Below, piece by piece: positions 31,000-44,134 of a stretch of DNA of 64,000 nucleotides (within the stretch, counting starts at the first letter, position 1; the number at the start of each line of letters is the position of its first letter). The position numbers were made by a program, and so were the translations under genes. Source of the DNA: Brienomyrus brachyistius (lineage: Eukaryota; Chordata; Actinopteri; Osteoglossiformes; Mormyridae); the NCBI RefSeq assembly GCF_023856365.1, contig NC_064542.1, forward strand, positions 15,476,863 through 15,540,862. The letters are read 5' to 3'. The notes beneath the pieces were generated by a model. It saw only the letters and a program-made list of their open reading frames with translations. It made no database searches and was not told the origin of the DNA.

Positions 31000-33900
31000 C
31001 TCTGAAACGTCTGTTCATGCTGCCATCTGCTGGTAGTGTCACCTTCTGCGGCTTAATGTGATGTGACTTCTCAGAGACATTCTGCAAGATGTGGCACTTC
31101 TTCTGCCTCAGACGCTGCCTACCCACCCCGAGGGGGCCCATGCCCATGGCTGTCTTGTGGTGTTCCAGGAGGCCCCCCTCCCCCACCCAGCAGCCACTGG
31201 GCCCAGCCAGGTCTCCTTCATCCTCACCGGTTGCCTTCCGAGCGTGAAGGTCAGTGTACTGACATATAGTCTCTCTAATCAATCATTAACAGGCACATCA
31301 GTGCCGGGGAGATTGGTTCAAGCGGTGGTGCCTAATGGGGAGCTGCCCGCATCGACAGCAGCCCGGCAGGATCAGCAGGGTGGGCTGCACCTGCATGCCC
31401 CAGGGGGCCCAACCAAAAAGGAAGTGACATAGGAGTGCGCAACCGGGGGCACAGGGCGAGGGTTTGACAGCCGCCGACCTGCACAGCATGGAGGAGGGTC
31501 TCCCTGACCCTTCGGTTCGATGTTTACGTTGTTAGTTATTTACTTACGCACAAGATGTCATTTGATTGTTATTGTATTTTGTTTATCTGGTGATGATGTA
31601 AAAAGTCAGCTGTTCAATGGTGATTCTGGTAAGTGTTGGTTAATAAATATTGTATGTCATGCATGTCATGCTGGTGCTGGTGTTTCCCGTGTTTTCATGC
31701 CCTTCACTATATATTTTATCTTTTGACTGGAACACAGGGACAGCAGCTGCATTCTGGGGCAGTGATGGGGGGGAGATTCCAAACAAACAGGCAGGGCAGA
31801 GTCTGCAAGACAAACCCAATGAGATACTGAGTATGAGTGGCTTACATTAGACACTCCACTCAGCAAAAGACCAGGCTTAAACTACACTTAGGGTGCTTAA
31901 GTTCCAGTTAAGCTTAAGGCTAACACCTCTGAGAAAAAAGTCCACTGTGAGGACGTTCACAAAGACAAACAGTTGATGCCCACAGATGCTCTGCATTTCC
32001 CTGCGTATGTCTGAGTGCAATTATCAGCACCTGACTACCCAAATGCACATGATTCACCACAGAAACCGGCTGGTCAGTGAATAACACACTGCACAAATTC
32101 ATATGGCTCGCTGCAATAAATTTGCTTCTTGGCTTACGTGTTTCCCTCACTGGTCCTCAAAGGTCTGGATGTTAATGTTTAACCACCAAAGCAGGCCTGA
32201 CTGCCCAGCACCTGTCATTTCTGCTTTTGAGCAAGTGATGCAAATGGAGGAGGCCATACGAAGAAGCTATTTCTAAACAGTATTTTAAAGAATACCGTAA
32301 ATACAAATTCCACGGTTTGCATACTTGACAGTCATGTGACTGTAGTGACCAGGGGTCTGACTAGCTGTGCGGCGAGATTGTGGGAAGCATGCTTAGGTTA
32401 CACAGGGAGACACCCTAGAAGCTTCTAGAAGAGACTCATCAAGAGATTATTCCTATGCCATTTAAAATGCCTCTAGCTGGATCAAATCATTAAAGTGACA
32501 TTTACACACCTAACCGGGCCGTTCATCTTAATTGGCCCACAGGAATAATTACCCTAATTACAAAGATACTTGCTCTGCGCCATTACGATTTACGACCTAA
32601 TTACTTTTGCGCTTCAGCTACTGATACTGCTGTTCCTTATAAATTTCTTCTTTCTAGCAATTAGCTTTGAGAGACAGCGGTTGGATTACATCACTCTGAA
32701 TTTCATTCACTATGACCCTAAAAATGTATATATTGATGTTAAACGAATACCAATGTAGTAGATAGTAGATTGAAACATATAACTACAAATTACTTCTCTG
32801 AATGATACAGTATCATATACTTTCCACTGCAAATATATAGAACAGCACTGCAAAATGTTAGTGTGAAAACGTTTTCTGTCCTACTTTCACATCCGTTGCA
32901 TTGCATTTATCTGAATACCACAGTATAATTGAACATTACAGCCTGGCTTTGCAAGCTGCCCGTGGCGTGAAGTGTGACTGAGTGCCCTGCGATGCACTGG
33001 CATCCTGTCCCTGACGTCCCCCTAGCTTGTGCCCTATAGCTTTCAACTGGCTCCAGCTCACTGTGATCCATGTTATGGAAGATGGGCGGATGCCTTCAAT
33101 CTATCAGAATAATATTAAGTCCATTTTTAGCCAGTGTTTTGTATTAGTACATTGCTTACCGCTTATATTGCCTCTGTCGCCTTCACTAAGATTTCCTCCT
33201 GCTGTTACCACAGGCTATTTTTATAGAGACTTACTTTCAGTGACTGTTCAGACTTATTTTTCAAAGAGGAAACCGCTTACATGAGCACCATGTTCTCCAC
33301 TAAACAGGCCCTGGAGAGCAGAGGGTCAAAGGTCAGCGAGCCCCTTCTGGCGACCTCTGACCTATAACATTTCCCCTGAGTCCTGCATAAACCACGGCTG
33401 CGGTCCAAATTGCATGTTCTGTACAATCTGAGAGACATATTTTTTCCAATCTGTGCACGGACCCTAAAAAATGATTTAGATAAACCTAAGGTTAAAACAA
33501 CAAAACCTCAAAGCATGGCATCATTATGTAAGTCCAAGACAAATATATCAAACCTCTCTCAAGCGGTTGCCTAGGGTTACAGTTGCCTTTTCCCATGTTT
33601 TATTTATGTTTATATGCCAGTTATTTGTCTGTGAACCATTTTCCCAGTAAATACACACACTTGCAGTCATACAGCATATATCTGGGGTACAATTAGGTGG
33701 AATTGTGCACTGAACTTAATGGACACACATCAATGCGGACATCCAAGGAGCACAATCCAGTAAAGTTACAGCTGGATGCTGGGGCCAGTTACTGGCAAGA
33801 CCAAGACTGGGACAAACATAAAACTGACAGAGATACACCAGATTCTCGGAACAAACTGGCTACTCACAGCCAGCCCTGAGTGCCCTGCGCCCTAGGCGAG

Positions 33901-34760
33901 ACTCTCCCACCCCCACCCCCACCCCCCCAGGGCAGCAGAAAATAAATTTAGTCAATTAATTTATGTTAAAAACATTTCAGTAGCGCAGAGTATCTGGTGG
34001 CTGACAAGCTGGCATCTGTTTCACAAGAAAAGCAGTGAAGCACTAAAACTACTGTAAATAACTGTAATGTTTCAGAATGCAGCCAGAGGTATTTTGCCTG
34101 ATATTTTTTCACTCGCTCTTTGGTCCGCCCTAATCAAACTGCTCTTAAAACCCAAACATGGAAGCGTAGAAATTTGGATGTTTACCGGTTGCCCTACACT
34201 GGAAGCCTTTGAGGTCTATGCTTTGTAGTCCATCACTTTACGGATGATCACAGGGTTCAAACGTGACTATGTGAAAAAGCAGTCACCAATAGGTACTCCC
34301 CATGACCGCAGCCCATCCATGAGTGAAACAATCCTCAGCCATCCACCTGATGACTGCCTCCTCTTTAACCCCCCCCCCCCCCCCAAAAAAAAAGTATAAA
34401 CCTCCCCCTGCCCCAGTTTGACTGTTCAACAGGCCGGCTAACCTCATTCTGGGGACCACTCTGCACAAAGAACTGGTTCAAAAGATAGATTCATTCAAGA
34501 GTCGGACATGACATGGCATAATGCAGCATTATGGTCCATCGCCTTGCACAAACTGCTTCCTTTCGACCTCAGCCTTCTCTCAATCGGAAAAATGTGCCTC
34601 GTTTCACACGCGGTAATGCCTTGTTTGCCCTGAACGCTCTGTGCAATTAGAAAATTAGTGACCGCTAATGCTCTTCAAAAGGGAAAAAAGATGTCGCTGT
34701 AAATTAGTGGTAAGTTGTGGCTGTGTTTAAAGCAAGAAAAGGTTGCCCTTAAGCTTCCTT
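31000..34760. other. Intergenic, SINE-tail fragment at about 32970-33095
   Basis: GAGTGCCCTGCGATGCACTGGCATCCTGTCC followed by TTGTGCCCTATAGC and GGAAGATGGGCGGA is another copy of the SINE-type tail at 3753-4182. A C-run followed by an A-run lies near 34370-34393. No coding family recognised. Confidence 0.5.
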
Positions 34761-34763
34761 TCT

Positions 34764-34875
34764 GGGGCAGTGGGCGGTCTGCGAGGGTGGGCGGTCTGCG
34801 AGGGCGGGCGGTCTGCGAGGGTGGGCGGTCTGCGAGGGCGGGCGGTCTGCGAGGGCGGGCGGTCTGCGAGGGTTC
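34764..34875. repeat. 17-bp GC-rich minisatellite, about 6-7 units
   Basis: The unit GTGGGCGGTCTGCGAGG is repeated with G/C variation. It abuts the decayed transposase at 34876. Confidence 0.92.
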
Positions 34876-35265
34876 GCATACTTTTCCGTAAAGCTCGGGT
34901 ACAGTGTACTGTACCGTGGTTCGAAGTGTACAATCGGGTGGCGGAATCCCTCATTTTCTACAACTGCGAGGGATTGCTCATCCAGAACAATGAATTTGAG
35001 TACTCTACCTTTCCGATTATTTTTCTCGCTTTTACACAATCGCTGTGGAGTTTCTCGCGTCTTTGCAATGCTGCTGTAGAGTAAACCGCTCCGCACAGTC
35101 CCCTGTTTTGGTTTTCTTCAGCTCCTCACACTCTTTGACATGGTGCTTCTGCAGGAGCTTTGTTAAGTTGGTCGTGTTATGCTTTGCAGTGCTGCTGCCT
35201 CCCCGCGAAACATTGGCTTCGCAGGTATTGCAAACAGCCGTGGAACTTGTTAGCGTAGCGAGCAT
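34876..35265 (-). pseudogene. Decayed hAT transposase, BED-finger (ZBED-type) portion
   Basis: Two overlapping minus-strand frames carry consecutive parts of a hAT transposase N-terminus. The upstream frame (35265-35032) has a BED-type zinc-finger pattern: CNTC, a Ser/Gly-rich stretch, then NTTNLTKLLQKHH. The second frame (about 35096 down to 34876) continues with a segment containing FIVLDEQSLAVVEN and GFRHPIVHFEPRY, the region that normally follows the finger in these proteins. The shift between frames and the absence of the catalytic and dimerisation regions make it non-functional. The end of the second frame runs into the 17-bp minisatellite. BED fingers bind transposon ends in hAT elements; here only a relic remains. 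Confidence 0.75.
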
Positions 35266-35439
35266 GAAATACCTTCACACATATGACAGTTTGTTGTTAG
35301 CTCCCTCCATACTGTTAGCTGTGCATGTACTTTTCTTAACAAAAGGTGCTGGTTTAACTCTGCGCTGCTGATGCATACCGGAGTTTGCGCACGCATGACG
35401 TAGCTTCTGCATGTGTATGAATACAGGAAAATTTATTAA

Positions 35440-35570
35440 TTTAATCAAATAGATTGGTCCCATAGATCGGCCCAGTGCTACCGATATCCAGTCCACCTAT
35501 TTAAGCCATAATCGGACCGATATCCGATACAGGTATCGAATCAGTGCATCCCGAATAGATTTAAAAATAA
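35440..35570 (-). mobile_element. End of the hAT-related element
   Basis: CGGACCGATATCCGATACAGG followed by TATCGAATCAGTGCATCCCG is the GGGATGCA...GATACC...ATATCGG type terminus that recurs next to BED-finger transposases in teleosts, as I recall. It lies upstream of the transposase relic in the right orientation. Confidence 0.5.
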
Positions 35571-35825
35571 AACTCTACTTTTTCCTGGCAAAGTCACCTA
35601 ATCTCCTCAGCTCCTTTGCAGGTATCTCAAGTCATCCTGAAATAAGATCATCATGACTCATATTTCATTATAAACCAGCTTTCAGGCTATTGATTACCTA
35701 GTAGCAGTTTCAGAGAAAGTAATTCTTCAGTGAAATATACTGTGGTGCAAGTGCCAAACTTGGCAATCACACAGTAACAAAGAGTCACAAACAAGTGCAG
35801 GAAAGGCAGAAGAATGGGCTTTACA
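35571..35825. other. Short intergenic spacer, nothing recognised
   Basis: No gene or repeat identified. Confidence 0.4.
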
Positions 35826-35827
35826 AA

Positions 35828-36056
35828 TGCATGCTGGCCGGCCCGACTACCTATATGCCAAAGGGTAAGTGCCCACACGCACGGTGCCCACCGTACTGGC
35901 CGGCCCGACTACTTACATGCCAAAGGGTAAGTGCCCGCACGCACGGTGCCCACCGTACTGGCCGGCCCGACTACCTATATGCCAAAGGGTAAGTGCCCAC
36001 ACGCACGGTGCCCACCGTACTGGCCGGCTCGAGTACTTACATGCCAAAGGGTGAGC
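35828..36056. repeat. 62-bp minisatellite, about 3.7 units
   Basis: The unit is GGCCGGCCCGACTACCTATA + TGCCAAAGGGTAAGTGCCCA + CACGCACGGTGCCCACCGTA + CT. Copies differ by only a few bases. Each unit contains GGGTAAGT, which matches a splice donor consensus. Confidence 0.95.
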
Positions 36057-36071
36057 ACCCTGGGAGTGCAT

Positions 36072-36267
36072 CCTGGCCAATGGTGAACCCGATCTTGGGG
36101 CTGCATCCCATAGCCAATCCGGAGGCATGTGGGTCAGGATGCACTCCATTAACGTCCCGATGGATGTGGGACGTTACGCAGACCGAACGGCATACCCTGG
36201 AAGTGCCATAGCCCCTGGCTAATGGCGAACCCGATCTTGGGGCTGCATCCAATAGCCAATCCGGAGG
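36072..36267. repeat. Direct duplication, about 50 bp spaced about 141 bp
   Basis: CCAATGGTGAACCCGATCTT + GGGGCTGCATCCCATAGCCA + ATCCGGAGG at about 36077 recurs with few changes at about 36218 (TAATGGCGAACCCGATCTTG). It directly follows the 62-bp array and may share its origin. Confidence 0.8.
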
Positions 36268-38150
36268 TCCAGGCAGCTGAACTATGTCAACCCAGCCAAG
36301 TGTTGATACATGGCAGCGTATATGAGCCTTTCTTCATCTGCACGTTCAGTCATCGGTAACTGACACAGAAACACCAAGAACCGTCCTTCTTTGTGATGAC
36401 ATATTAACTACGCACAACAATTTTCACTATTTACACTTGGCATCGGTCCAGTATGCCACCACCCTGCCTGACGGGTGCCCCCAGCGTTATGAAATTTTAC
36501 TTTAAAAATGAGCTAACCTTGTGTTTCTCCAGAGAAATAAAAAGAATACAACTTTATGAAATTAAAATTTCCTTTGGTTTGTCTGTTTAGATGGGTAATT
36601 TACACACACAGTCACCAGCACAAAGACAAAACAGATCCAAATATAAATCAAATCCAATACTTTCCACATCTCACACAAACTCTATGAGTGTAATAATAGA
36701 TTTTAAGCCGACATCATTTGACATCATTTATTAGAAGCCAATGACTGTCACTTTCACCTGTGAATTTGAATCCCGTTTCCTGTAACCGGGAGGCTATTTT
36801 AATGCATTTGCCTGGCAGTAATGGCTACAAGAGAAACAAATGGTCACCCGCTAAATGGACACTCTTTTGAAAACGGCTTTAAAGAGGACACCCATCGGTG
36901 CCAGGAATGTCATTACGCACTAAATAAAGCAAGTCATTTTGAGTGAATCATCTTCTTTCTTCCTGCCTTTTCACCTGCAGTATTTTTAACTGGTTCAGAT
37001 ATACAGACATTCATCATTTTGCTTTTGTCTACTCGGTGATTATGAACGAAGAAATAATGTACGTTATACAAAGCATCTAGGCTAATTCAAGGTCTCTTTG
37101 AGGAGGATCATTATTGAATTTGTTGAGGTTCAGACATACGCATGGATAATGTTCATGATTATGAATAATTGTCTTTTGATAAGATGGCTCTGTTCTCACA
37201 AGCTTCTGCTCCAAGGTTCTTGCCTTTCTGAGAGTTTATCCTAAACGTGAAGCATACCAGCCTTTCAGTCAGTCACTGTTTGCCCCTTCCCACACATTCA
37301 CTTGGTGCTTATCACACAACCTTTAACTTGAAGGAGATATTTCTAATGTGAATGAGAAGCAAAATATATTTAGAGTTTTTTAAAATTAAGATAAAGGTGC
37401 CAGAGGCTAATGAGATGATCTCTGATGTATGATTATAGGTTGGTGCGGGTGCTTGCAAGCAGATGTTGTCAATAAGTGCAAAAAATGGACAACTGGAGAA
37501 GCAAAGGGCATTTCCATATAGTCAAACAATGTCTAAACTCAGAGAACATGACTTTTTAATTGCCTGTGCTCATATCAGTCAGAGGGCTCAGAGGGGTGTG
37601 GATACTCCTGCAGATTCAAGGGGGAGCAGCAATTTTTAGGGCCCACAAGATGGTGCCCCGCCCGGTCAGCAAAATGAATTGGGAGGGACCCTTCCCCCAA
37701 ACCCCTGCTTGGCAAATTCTACTATGGCACCTTTATTTCTTCATATGCAAAGTCCCAACACAGCAGGGTTTTGCCTATAGGTGTCTGTGGTAAGGAGCCT
37801 TGCATAGACAAACAGTCCGCTAATGGAATTTTAAGGGATTGGTATATTAGGTTACACCGGGATTATTGGCATTAGGTTAGTGAGCCTTTCTGAACATTCG
37901 GCAGAGCTTCTCACCCATGCAGCCACACCCTTTGGCTTTCATAAAGGGTGTGCTAAGGCTTCTGAAGGAGGACTTGGTTCTGCTCATGTCTGCTACCTGA
38001 ACTGAACGCTTACTGTCATGTCTGTCAGCCCGAAGGTGAGGGGGCATGAAAGCAGATATAGAACATCTCACTGCAGGGGCAGCCAATTCCCTCAAACTCC
38101 TTGCTAGAAATCAGTGATTTAACCTTTAAATGGGAACATGACAATGATTT
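36268..38150. other. Intergenic, no gene recognised
   Basis: Mostly AT-rich with no coding block or repeat ends that I can name. Confidence 0.45.
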
Positions 38151-38153
38151 TTA

Positions 38154-39070
38154 ACCATATTGACATAACAGCATCACAGAGTTACTGCAGATTTGTCAGT
38201 AGATCCTTCATGAGGTGAATCTCCCGTTTCACCACATCCCATAGGTGCTCTGTTGGACTGAGATCTACTGACTGTGGAGGCCATTTGAGTACAGGGAACT
38301 CATTGTCATGTTCAGTCTGAGATATTCTTCCAGCATTATTCTGCTGGGAGTAGACATTAGAAACTGGGTACACTGTGGACATAAAGGGATGGACATGGAT
38401 AGTAACAATCCTCAGGTAGGCTGCAGCATTTGAACAATGCTCACTTGGAAGTAAGTGGAGCAAAGTGTGCCAAGAAAATACCCCCCCACCATTACACCAA
38501 CACCACCAGCCTGAGTTCCTGATACAAGGCAAGATTGATTCATGCTTTCACGTTGCTTATGTCAATTCTGACCCTGTCATCTGAATGTCACAGTAAAAAT
38601 GGACTCATGTGATCATCCAACATTTTTCCAGTCTTCCTTTGTCAAGATTCGGTGAGTCTGTGCCCACTGTAGGCTCGGATTCCTGCTCACAGGAGTGGCA
38701 CCCAGTGTGGTTTTCTGCTGCTGTAGCCCATCTGCTTCAAGGTTCAACATGTTGTGTGTTCAGATGCTCTTCTGCATGCCTTTGTTGTAGCGAGTGGTTA
38801 TTTGAGTTACTGTTGCCTTTCTATCAGCTTGAACCAGTCTGCCACAAACAACCACGCCACCATCAAAGTCACTTAAAATACCTTTGCACGCCATTATGGT
38901 GATTGATGTGAACAGTTCCTGAGAACTATCTGCATTGAACTCTATCTACATTGACCTGTATCTGCATGATCTATATACATTGTGCTGTTGGTGTGTGATT
39001 GACTGATTAGATATTTGCTTCAACAAGCAGCTGAACAGATGTACCTAATAAAATGGCTTGTGAGTGTATA
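38154..39070 (-). pseudogene. Decayed Tc1/mariner transposase copy
   Basis: Read on the minus strand, the right end starts TACACTCACAAGCCATTTTA and TTAGGTACATCTGTTCAGC, the terminus of a common teleost Tc1-type element. Inside, fragments of a DDE transposase appear: SWHTL, HPFMSTVYP, then EFPVLKWPPQSVDLSPTEHL and WDVVKREI, which corresponds to the conserved PDxNPIEHLWD block containing an acidic catalytic residue. Stops and frameshifts interrupt it, and sequence beyond about 38154, including the other terminus, is missing. Confidence 0.8.
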
Positions 39071-40382
39071 GATAGAGGCACTTCTTCCTGTGATAGTGAT
39101 AAGGTTATGAATAAGGAATCAAAAAACAATCCCTGATTCTGTTATCCTGGTTAGTCTACGTGGTGGTAGAACACAGTTCCCAAGTCATTGCAAATCTAAA
39201 AACATCTTCAGGGCATGTTGAAGGAGCACAGATGCCTGGTTTGATGGTGGGCTGATGTAATGAAATAACCCTTAACAATACTGAAGCAAATTTGCATATA
39301 GAAAACGTGTTTTAGTTACCAGACACAGGTGTATTGCGCACAGTGTGGTAACCATGTGGTTGGCTATCCTGAAGGCCTGTTATTAAAAATAGCAGAAAAA
39401 TTAAGTTACATGAATGTAGAACATGCTGGAAGTGAGACATAGCAGGTCTGCAAGAATGCGAAAGGGCTGTTTTTCCCCAGTAAAACATTCCTTTTGAAGG
39501 AATATCCTGTAATTATTTTTTTCACTTTCATCCTAACATTATGGCCGTCCCTACTGAAACCACTCCAATGCTCTAATTTGAAATTCACAGTTTTCAATAT
39601 TAAAATTGTATAACATTCACTCTGCGGTCACGCATTTTTAATTTGCTGTGTTCAAACAGGAATGAAATGTTGAGCATCGGTTCTCTGAAGTGGGAAATCA
39701 GCGCAGTGCTGTAACCCATATGGGTTTAAGCTGTGGGACCAGATGCTAATTGCCTTCATTTAATGTAGGTCTGGTCCAGCCATAACATGCCATATGTTTT
39801 ATATTCTGGTGTATGAGCTTCCAAATAAATAGAACTGCGAGAGAAAATAAGATGGAGAATGATGTCTTTGGTATTAATCATTGTACTGGTCAGGGAATGT
39901 AGGAAGGGTGAACTGGGCGAGAAAATGGAGGCCCAGACTTGATGCGCTTTGATTATATGTCTTCTGCATTCATCTGCAAGAAGCCGCCATGATAGGCCCA
40001 TTAAGATAGGTCCATCATGATAGGCCTGTCATGATAGCTACTTTTGTTGGACAATATATTGTTGCAAAAATGATTAGATGATTGAATGGTACTGCTGCCA
40101 TCTTTAAACCATTTTATGGCACTAATACAATGATAATATGATACCATAATAATACAAGTACACACAGATGACGTCCTGTGCAGAATCGTCCCCGACCCGC
40201 GCTGACGACAGCATCGTATTTAGCTCTTCGTCACTCTCTGTCTCTTTCACACACACCAACAGGGTTGGGTATCATTTATATTTTATTGATTCAAATTTGA
40301 TTCCGATTTTGCTCATGGAATTTGCTTCTTATCGATTCTTGGATCTAATAATGCTACGGTAACAAAACTGTTAGTTAGGGCT
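39071..40382. other. Intergenic, no gene recognised
   Basis: A short GATAGG..CATGATAGG tandem near 39992-40038 is the only structure noted. Confidence 0.45.
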
Positions 40383-40620
40383 TCCTCTGCTGCCCCCTGG
40401 AGGATGGGCTCCCCCTTTGGGTTTAGTTAGGGTTAGGGCTTCCTCTGCTGCTCCCTGGAGGATGGGCTCCTCTTTTTGGTCTGGTTCCTCCCAAGGTTTC
40501 TTCCTTCTAGGGAGTTTTTCCTTGCCACTGTCGCCTTTGAATTGCTCACTGGGAGCTACTTTGCTTGTAGATCATAAGGCTCATCATCATGGATGTATTT
40601 GTAATAAATGCTGACAAAAA
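40383..40620 (+). mobile_element. Partial copy of the teleost repeat seen at 5400-5945
   Basis: It shares GGAGGATGGGCTCC, GGTTCCTCCCAAGGTTTCTT and GGGAGTTTTTCCTTGCCACT + GTCGCC with that copy. The 5' part is internally duplicated (CTTCCTCTGCTGCTCCCTGG at about 40380 and 40438), and a GTTAGGGTTAGGG stretch sits between the two. Confidence 0.65.
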
Positions 40621-41930
40621 CGTTACAGTTAGACGGAATATAAATGAATGCTTTTAAGTATCTCTTTGATAAGCAGTCAATACGGAATGTAACTAAACGT
40701 ATGATTTTAACCAAAAAAATCCAGCATAATTAACACAAAATGACAACCGCAAATCCACGTTTGGGAGCCTAGATTCCAGTTGTTTCTGCAGATTGTAGCA
40801 ATCTATTTGATTCTTTTCTTTAGTGCCAATTTCTTGTTAAATCGTTTCGTACAATCAGTCTCACAGCAGCTCTTTCCAATTTTAGATGTGCTTTTGCAGC
40901 ATTCAAGCTGAATGCTAACGCTGCCGCTCAGTGGGTGTGACCGCAGTGACTGTGTAACCGCCCATTGTGTTGCCACGTGCAGACGCTCTCTTTAATGCCT
41001 GCCTTGACTTCCACTGAGCTGAAACCGCAGCACTGTCCAAATTGTGTCAGCTTTTCACCAACTTTGCTGTTTTCACAAACCATACTGTCTGTCTTACGTG
41101 AATTTGACAGCCTTTTCCCACAACAGCCCTCCAGAATCTTTCAGACACTCTGAACATGACTGCAGTGTAATTGTCCAAGTGGACGTGATAATGTGTGCAT
41201 GGAGTAGGCGACATGCACGAACAAAGCAGCTATTTAAATACAGGAAGGGATAGAGCAGTTTTGCATTTGACAACCAAAAGATTCATGACAAGCAGACGGA
41301 AATACAAAGAAGTTACAGAAAACTGGGTTTGATATGGTCTCTTCTTCCGAAATACCTGGAAGGGGGCACAACCTCTTGCATCTTTACAGCACATGCCCGC
41401 ACCACCCACATACTGAGAGTCTGCACATGCTCACACCCTCCAGATAAACCACAACGATGGCTGCATGTGATCATGCGCTTCGGCTGCATCTCAACATTTC
41501 TGTCATCTGTCTGAGCTGCAAAAAATGCCACAGAGAACACAGAACATTTGTGGTCTGTTCGCATGCTGCCGTTTCTGCTCAGGGGGGTCATGGCTGCAGC
41601 CGGGGGGTCGGCCACTAAACGGGGCCTGGGCTTGTGCAGGAAATTAGGTTACGGTAGAAGGCCAGCCGCTGTTGCACCTTAGATTACGGTTTGATTAAAT
41701 GCCTTAAATATTCTAGTATATAAAAATTAAGTTTAAAAAGTACTGAATTAGGGCTATGAGAAAAACATTACCTGTTATTCTAAATACTAATTAAACATAC
41801 CAATATATCACTGTCTGAGCTGCACATTTATATGGAAATTTAGCTGCTATTGAGTTTCCCAGATTCTGGAATTCTAGGATGGTTTTGTCTATTACAGCAA
41901 AATGAGCAGCTTTTCCTGTAGCAGATTAAA
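40621..41930. other. Intergenic, no gene recognised
   Basis: No recognised coding block or repeat ends. Confidence 0.4.
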
Positions 41931-41949
41931 AATGAATTTTGTGTTTGAC

Positions 41950-42165
41950 ATTAATTTATGTAGCAGATATTTTTGTCCAAAAAGACATACAAGTGAGCAA
42001 AGCTTGGGGTCAGAGAGCACAGTCAACCACGATCGCCGAGGCAGTCAGGGTTAAGGGCCAAACAGCAATATGGTTACATCCCCAGCCTTGGGACTTGAAC
42101 CCACAACCTTCCATACATGGGCACAGATCCCTAATCTAAACTATCCACCAAATTCCATGAATGTT
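41950..42165 (-). mobile_element. tRNA-type SINE fragment
   Basis: On the minus strand it carries GGTTGTGGGTTCAAGTCCC, a B-box-like Pol III element, followed by the tail equivalent to TTTTTGTCCAAAAAGACATACAAGTGAG on the + strand. Decayed. Confidence 0.55.
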
Positions 42166-43261
42166 GTATCCATTACCCATAGATGTACAAATCAAAACAC
42201 ATACCATTTCTGCGGCCTTTCAGATCTGAATGCGTGTGTGGGTGTGTGTACAGAAATAAAGAGTCGGGGGCTGGATGAAAGAGTTTATTTAATTTTATTA
42301 TCAGTAAAGTCAGCAGATGTTTTTTTTCAACTTCCACCCAAAACAAGCGGGGAAGAGAAAAGCAGGGCGGATGCTGACTAATCCACTGCCACTCTGTGTC
42401 AGCCCACATCTGTACTCATCCTCGCCTTACAATGACTCACACACCACCAACACTGCTCCCCTCCCACAACCTACAAGACCCCCACACCCCTCTGCCCAAT
42501 CTCCCCCCACCGTGTAGTTAGCGATGCTCTGGATGGTTCACTGGTTACCACGGTGACATCAGTGGCATAGTCCAACACTGAGCTCAGAATGGCAGCTGCC
42601 TGATACTGAATCAATAATCCAAGGCTGAGGAGGAAAAAATAAGTAAAACAACACCCACAATATCCCAAGGTACAGAAAGACCTGTAAGGACCTTCCGTGC
42701 TTTGTCAGTGCTCAGTGAGTCTCATGCATTTGCTGTGAGGGGCATGTTTTAAAAAGTGCTCAAGTACATATTGAAACAATACATTCAAAAGTAGAACCAG
42801 CAATATTAAACATGCAGTATTATTAAAGACGGTGTTACTTCTTGTTACTTGTTATAAAACAATGACTGGAAGAGACGGATGGTGGAGAGTGGAGGACGCC
42901 ATGCCTGGGATCAGGAGGTCCCACGCAGCTATATGCATATTTAGACAGTCAGGATTACTTCTAATCATTCAAAATTTTAAGTATACAAAATAAACTCAAT
43001 AAATGAAATACTAACTGCGTCACAAAGGCACGGTCAGAGACGATTCACAATGCAGACTGGAAACAGAATTTTACTGAAACTGAACTTAAATGACACCAGA
43101 AATATAAGGGACCATAAGGAGTCAAAACGCAAGGCAGGAAGGTGAAAGACAAAGTGACGAAGACCAGGAAGAACTGAGCGAGGCACCACAAGCAACATCA
43201 TCACATCCGGGGAACATGCAGGAAGCGAACGTAACGATGGACAAGAGCCCAGGGAAGGCAC
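42166..43261. other. Intergenic, no gene recognised
   Basis: C-rich and T-rich stretches near 42440-42510. Nothing else identified. Confidence 0.4.
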
Positions 43262-43815
43262 ATATATATACACTGATCAAAGGTTTGGCTATAGCGACCT
43301 CACCATGAATACTGACCCCCTGCAGCTCCTGATGAACAGTTATGGTGGAAACAGGAGTCAATCTGCACATTTAATTCTGCAGTGAGTTGGACAGCTGTGG
43401 TTTTATGTGTTTTTTTGGATACAATCCAGTTAGTGCCCAGACATCCCTTTCAGACAGCTTCCTGCTGCATCCACAGTTACTCCTGTTGGATGTGGTTAGT
43501 CCTTCGTGGTGGTATGCTGACATTTCCTCGATACACCACAAAGACTGGTTGTCCTGGTCACAGATGGGCCAGCAAGATGTACATCAACACCTTGTCCTCT
43601 TTTAAGCTCTGATATGTCTCCCATTATGTTGTGTGGATTTGCAATATTTTATGTACAGCTGTGCTATAGCCCTGCTAATTCAACCTTCACACTCTGCTCT
43701 TACCAATGGAATGTGGAATCAGTGAAGACTGGCCACCAGGCCTTGCACAGGGTGAAACCTCAAACTCTATTGGCCATGTTTCACTTTCATTGTCTAACCC
43801 CTGTATATGAGACAG
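43262..43815 (+). mobile_element. DNA-transposon-like interspersed repeat
   Basis: It starts TATATACACTGATCA and ends near CCCCTGTATATGAGA. The internal run GTATGCTGACATTTCCTCGA + TACACCACAAAGACTGGTTG + TCCTGGTCACAGATG, and later CCTTCACACTCTGCTCTTAC, matches my memory of a teleost interspersed repeat. No intact transposase. Confidence 0.45.
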
Positions 43816-44096
43816 AACATAAGTACAAAATTAGATACTAACAGGGTTAACGAAGGCACAGAATGGCTGCTAATAAGTATATATTGATAAATTGTATATA
43901 ACGGATTACCCGCATCTCCGTACTTATGTGAATATCAGGGATCATCAGCCTATCCGTGCAAGACTCATCTGTGCATGTTTTGAAAAAAAAAGAGATGTAT
44001 GTTACGTTGCAGAATACCATGTTTGGAAAAAAAATAGATTTTGATCAAAATGTCTCTCAGAATTCGCTATGGTGATGGATACCGAGAAGAAGAAGA

Positions 44097-44134
<38 letters not shown>

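Noticed and set aside
36560..37560. Possible conserved non-coding element
   Set aside because: AT-rich, ordered-looking sequence, but conservation cannot be judged from a single genome.
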